From the NCBI RefSeq assembly GCF_900100655.1, contig NZ_FNCE01000002.1, positions 476,937 to 540,936 of the forward strand: DNA of 64,000 nt, given 5' to 3'. This DNA is from Limimonas halophila. Lineage in GTDB: Bacteria > Pseudomonadota > Alphaproteobacteria > Kiloniellales > Rhodovibrionaceae. This document shows positions 63,135-64,000 of the stretch, in pieces; position 1 is the first letter of the stretch, and each line of letters begins with the position of its first letter. Made by a program: the position numbers and the translations under genes. The notes under the pieces are model-generated. The model did no database searches, was not told the origin of the DNA, and worked only from the letters and a program-made list of their open reading frames with translations.

Positions 63135-63177
63135 CGTCTTTGTGGTGAGGCTTTGCGGCGAGGTTCGGCGCTGCGGC

Positions 63178-64000
63178 TCAGGCCGCCACCGCCTCCGAGA
63201 GGGCGCTGGCGATGGCGGAAACCGCGTCCTCTCCAGCATCCGGGTTGGGGCCGCCGGCCTGGGCCATGTCGGGACGGCCGCCGCCGCCCTTGCCGCCCAG
63301 CGCCTGCGAGCCGACGCGAACCAGCTGCACCGCATCCACGGTGTTCGTCAGGTCGCTCGTCACCCCGACGACGAGGGAGGCCTTGCCCTCCCAGGACCCG
63401 GCGATGGCGACGACACCCGTACCGAGCTTCTTCTTCATCTCGTCGGCCATGGGCTTCAGATCCTTGGGCGGCACCTCGCCGACCACGCGGCTGGCGAAGG
63501 GAACGCCGCCGACGTCGCGCGTTTCGACGCCGCCGCCGCTGCCGGCCGTGGCCAGCTTCTTGCGCGTTTCCGCCAGATCGCGCTCCAGGCGCTTGCGCTC
63601 GTCCAGGAGCTGGTTGAGCCGCTCCACGAGGCCGTCCGGTGTCGCGCGCAGCGCCGCCGCCGCCTCGCGCACGGTGTTTTCCTGCTCGCGCACGTACTGC
63701 TCGGCCGGCTGGTGCGCCACCGCCTCGATGCGGCGCACCCCCGCGGCCAACCCCTCTTCGTGCGTGATCTTGAAGAATCCGATGTCGCCCGTGCGTTGAA
63801 CGTGGGTGCCGCCGCACAGCTCCATCGACCACGGGGCGTTGGCGCCGGGGTCCTGCCCGCCCATGGAGACGACGCGGACCTCCTCGCCGTACTTCTCGCC
63901 GAACAGCGCGACGGCGCCCGCTTCGATGGCGTCGTCCTTGGGCATGACCTTGGCGGCGACGTCCGTGTTGGCGCGGATGCGCGCGTTCACCACGCCCTCG
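63178..64000 (-). CDS. alaS: Alanine--tRNA ligase, C-terminal part (cut by window edge)
   Basis: The last roughly 274 residues of an alanyl-tRNA synthetase; the catalytic N-terminal portion lies beyond position 64000. Visible are the editing domain metal site WSMELCGGTHVQRTGDIGFF, with its Cys and His, then RRIEAVAHQPAEQYV, a coiled-coil helix (DGLVERLNQLLDERKRLERDL), and the C-terminal oligomerisation/DHHA1-type domain ending GGGGRPDMAQAGGPNPD. The frame stays open to the window end. The editing domain removes wrongly attached serine or glycine. Confidence 0.96.
   Translation of the reverse strand, partial: EGVVNARIRANTDVAAKVMPKDDAIEAGAVALFGEKYGEEVRVVSMGGQDPGANAPWSMELCGGTHVQRTGDIGFFKITHEEGLAAGVRRIEAVAHQPAEQYVREQENTVREAAAALRATPDGLVERLNQLLDERKRLERDLAETRKKLATAGSGGGVETRDVGGVPFASRVVGEVPPKDLKPMADEMKKKLGTGVVAIAGSWEGKASLVVGVTSDLTNTVDAVQLVRVGSQALGGKGGGGRPDMAQAGGPNPDAGEDAVSAIASALSEAVAA

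Noticed and set aside
1..64000. tRNA, rRNA, CRISPR arrays, insertion sequences or prophage genes
   Set aside because: None was recognised by eye on either strand; no regular spacer-repeat pattern or transposase motif was seen. A tRNAscan, Infernal and IS search would settle this.

Overview
The window is GC-rich chromosomal DNA of an alphaproteobacterium. Markers seen here are an HdaA-type DnaA regulator, a Caulobacter-style cpa/tad pilus cluster including CpaD, a candidate CtrA box before the pilin, and a possible aa3-oxidase subunit IV. A complete glycine-betaine/choline ABC importer and the gene repertoire would suit a salt-tolerant Rhodospirillales-like organism, but no species can be named from this sequence. 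No rRNA, tRNA, insertion sequence, prophage or CRISPR array was seen. Nearly all the sequence is housekeeping genes packed in short operons with 4-base stop/start overlaps.

Layout. 0.2-4.5 kb: serine-glyoxylate aminotransferase, both malate-CoA ligase subunits and a hydroxypyruvate/glyoxylate reductase-like dehydrogenase, part of a serine-cycle or glyoxylate-assimilation block. 4.6-11.9 kb: an agmatine-deiminase-like protein with altered active-site residues, aspS, RNase D, and a fructokinase-pgi pair. 12-18 kb: a polyphosphate-flavoured block (ppk, ppx, SixA-type phosphatase, CYTH-CHAD protein). 18-23.7 kb: hdaA, an AI-2E/PerM family protein, a CDP-alcohol phosphatidyltransferase and a DUF2066 protein, divergent from purM-purN and a 60-residue membrane protein. 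24-32.4 kb: ndk, an ABC-F ATPase, then a likely minus-strand operon pepA-holC-halogenase-like 2-halogenase-like 1-sulfurtransferase/phosphatase-like. 32.7-38.2 kb: lptD-surA-pdxA-rsmA, the classic outer-membrane/ribosome cluster. 38.2-42.9 kb: a small protein, a Lon-family protease with a universal-stress protein, and an RNA methyltransferase. 42.9-51.6 kb: a minus-strand Flp/Tad pilus operon (flp, cpaA, cpaB, cpaC, cpaD, cpaE, cpaF, tadB, tadC). 52.2-58 kb: rho, a NarL/LuxR-type regulator with an atypical receiver, and the divergent betaine importer. 58-64 kb: an unrecognised protein, a LysM protein, a LOG-family hydrolase, icd, a small unrecognised protein, and the 3' part of alaS running off the window.

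I did not find a clear-cut new defence or mobile system. The observations most worth checking are: the agmatine-deiminase homologue in which His and Asn stand where catalytic Cys and Asp are expected; two adjacent, diverged flavin-dependent halogenase-like genes inside a housekeeping operon; the exact CtrA-type box upstream of flp; the palindrome-rich 450-base gap between the 60-residue membrane protein gene and ndk; and tandem duplications at the 3' ends of three genes.
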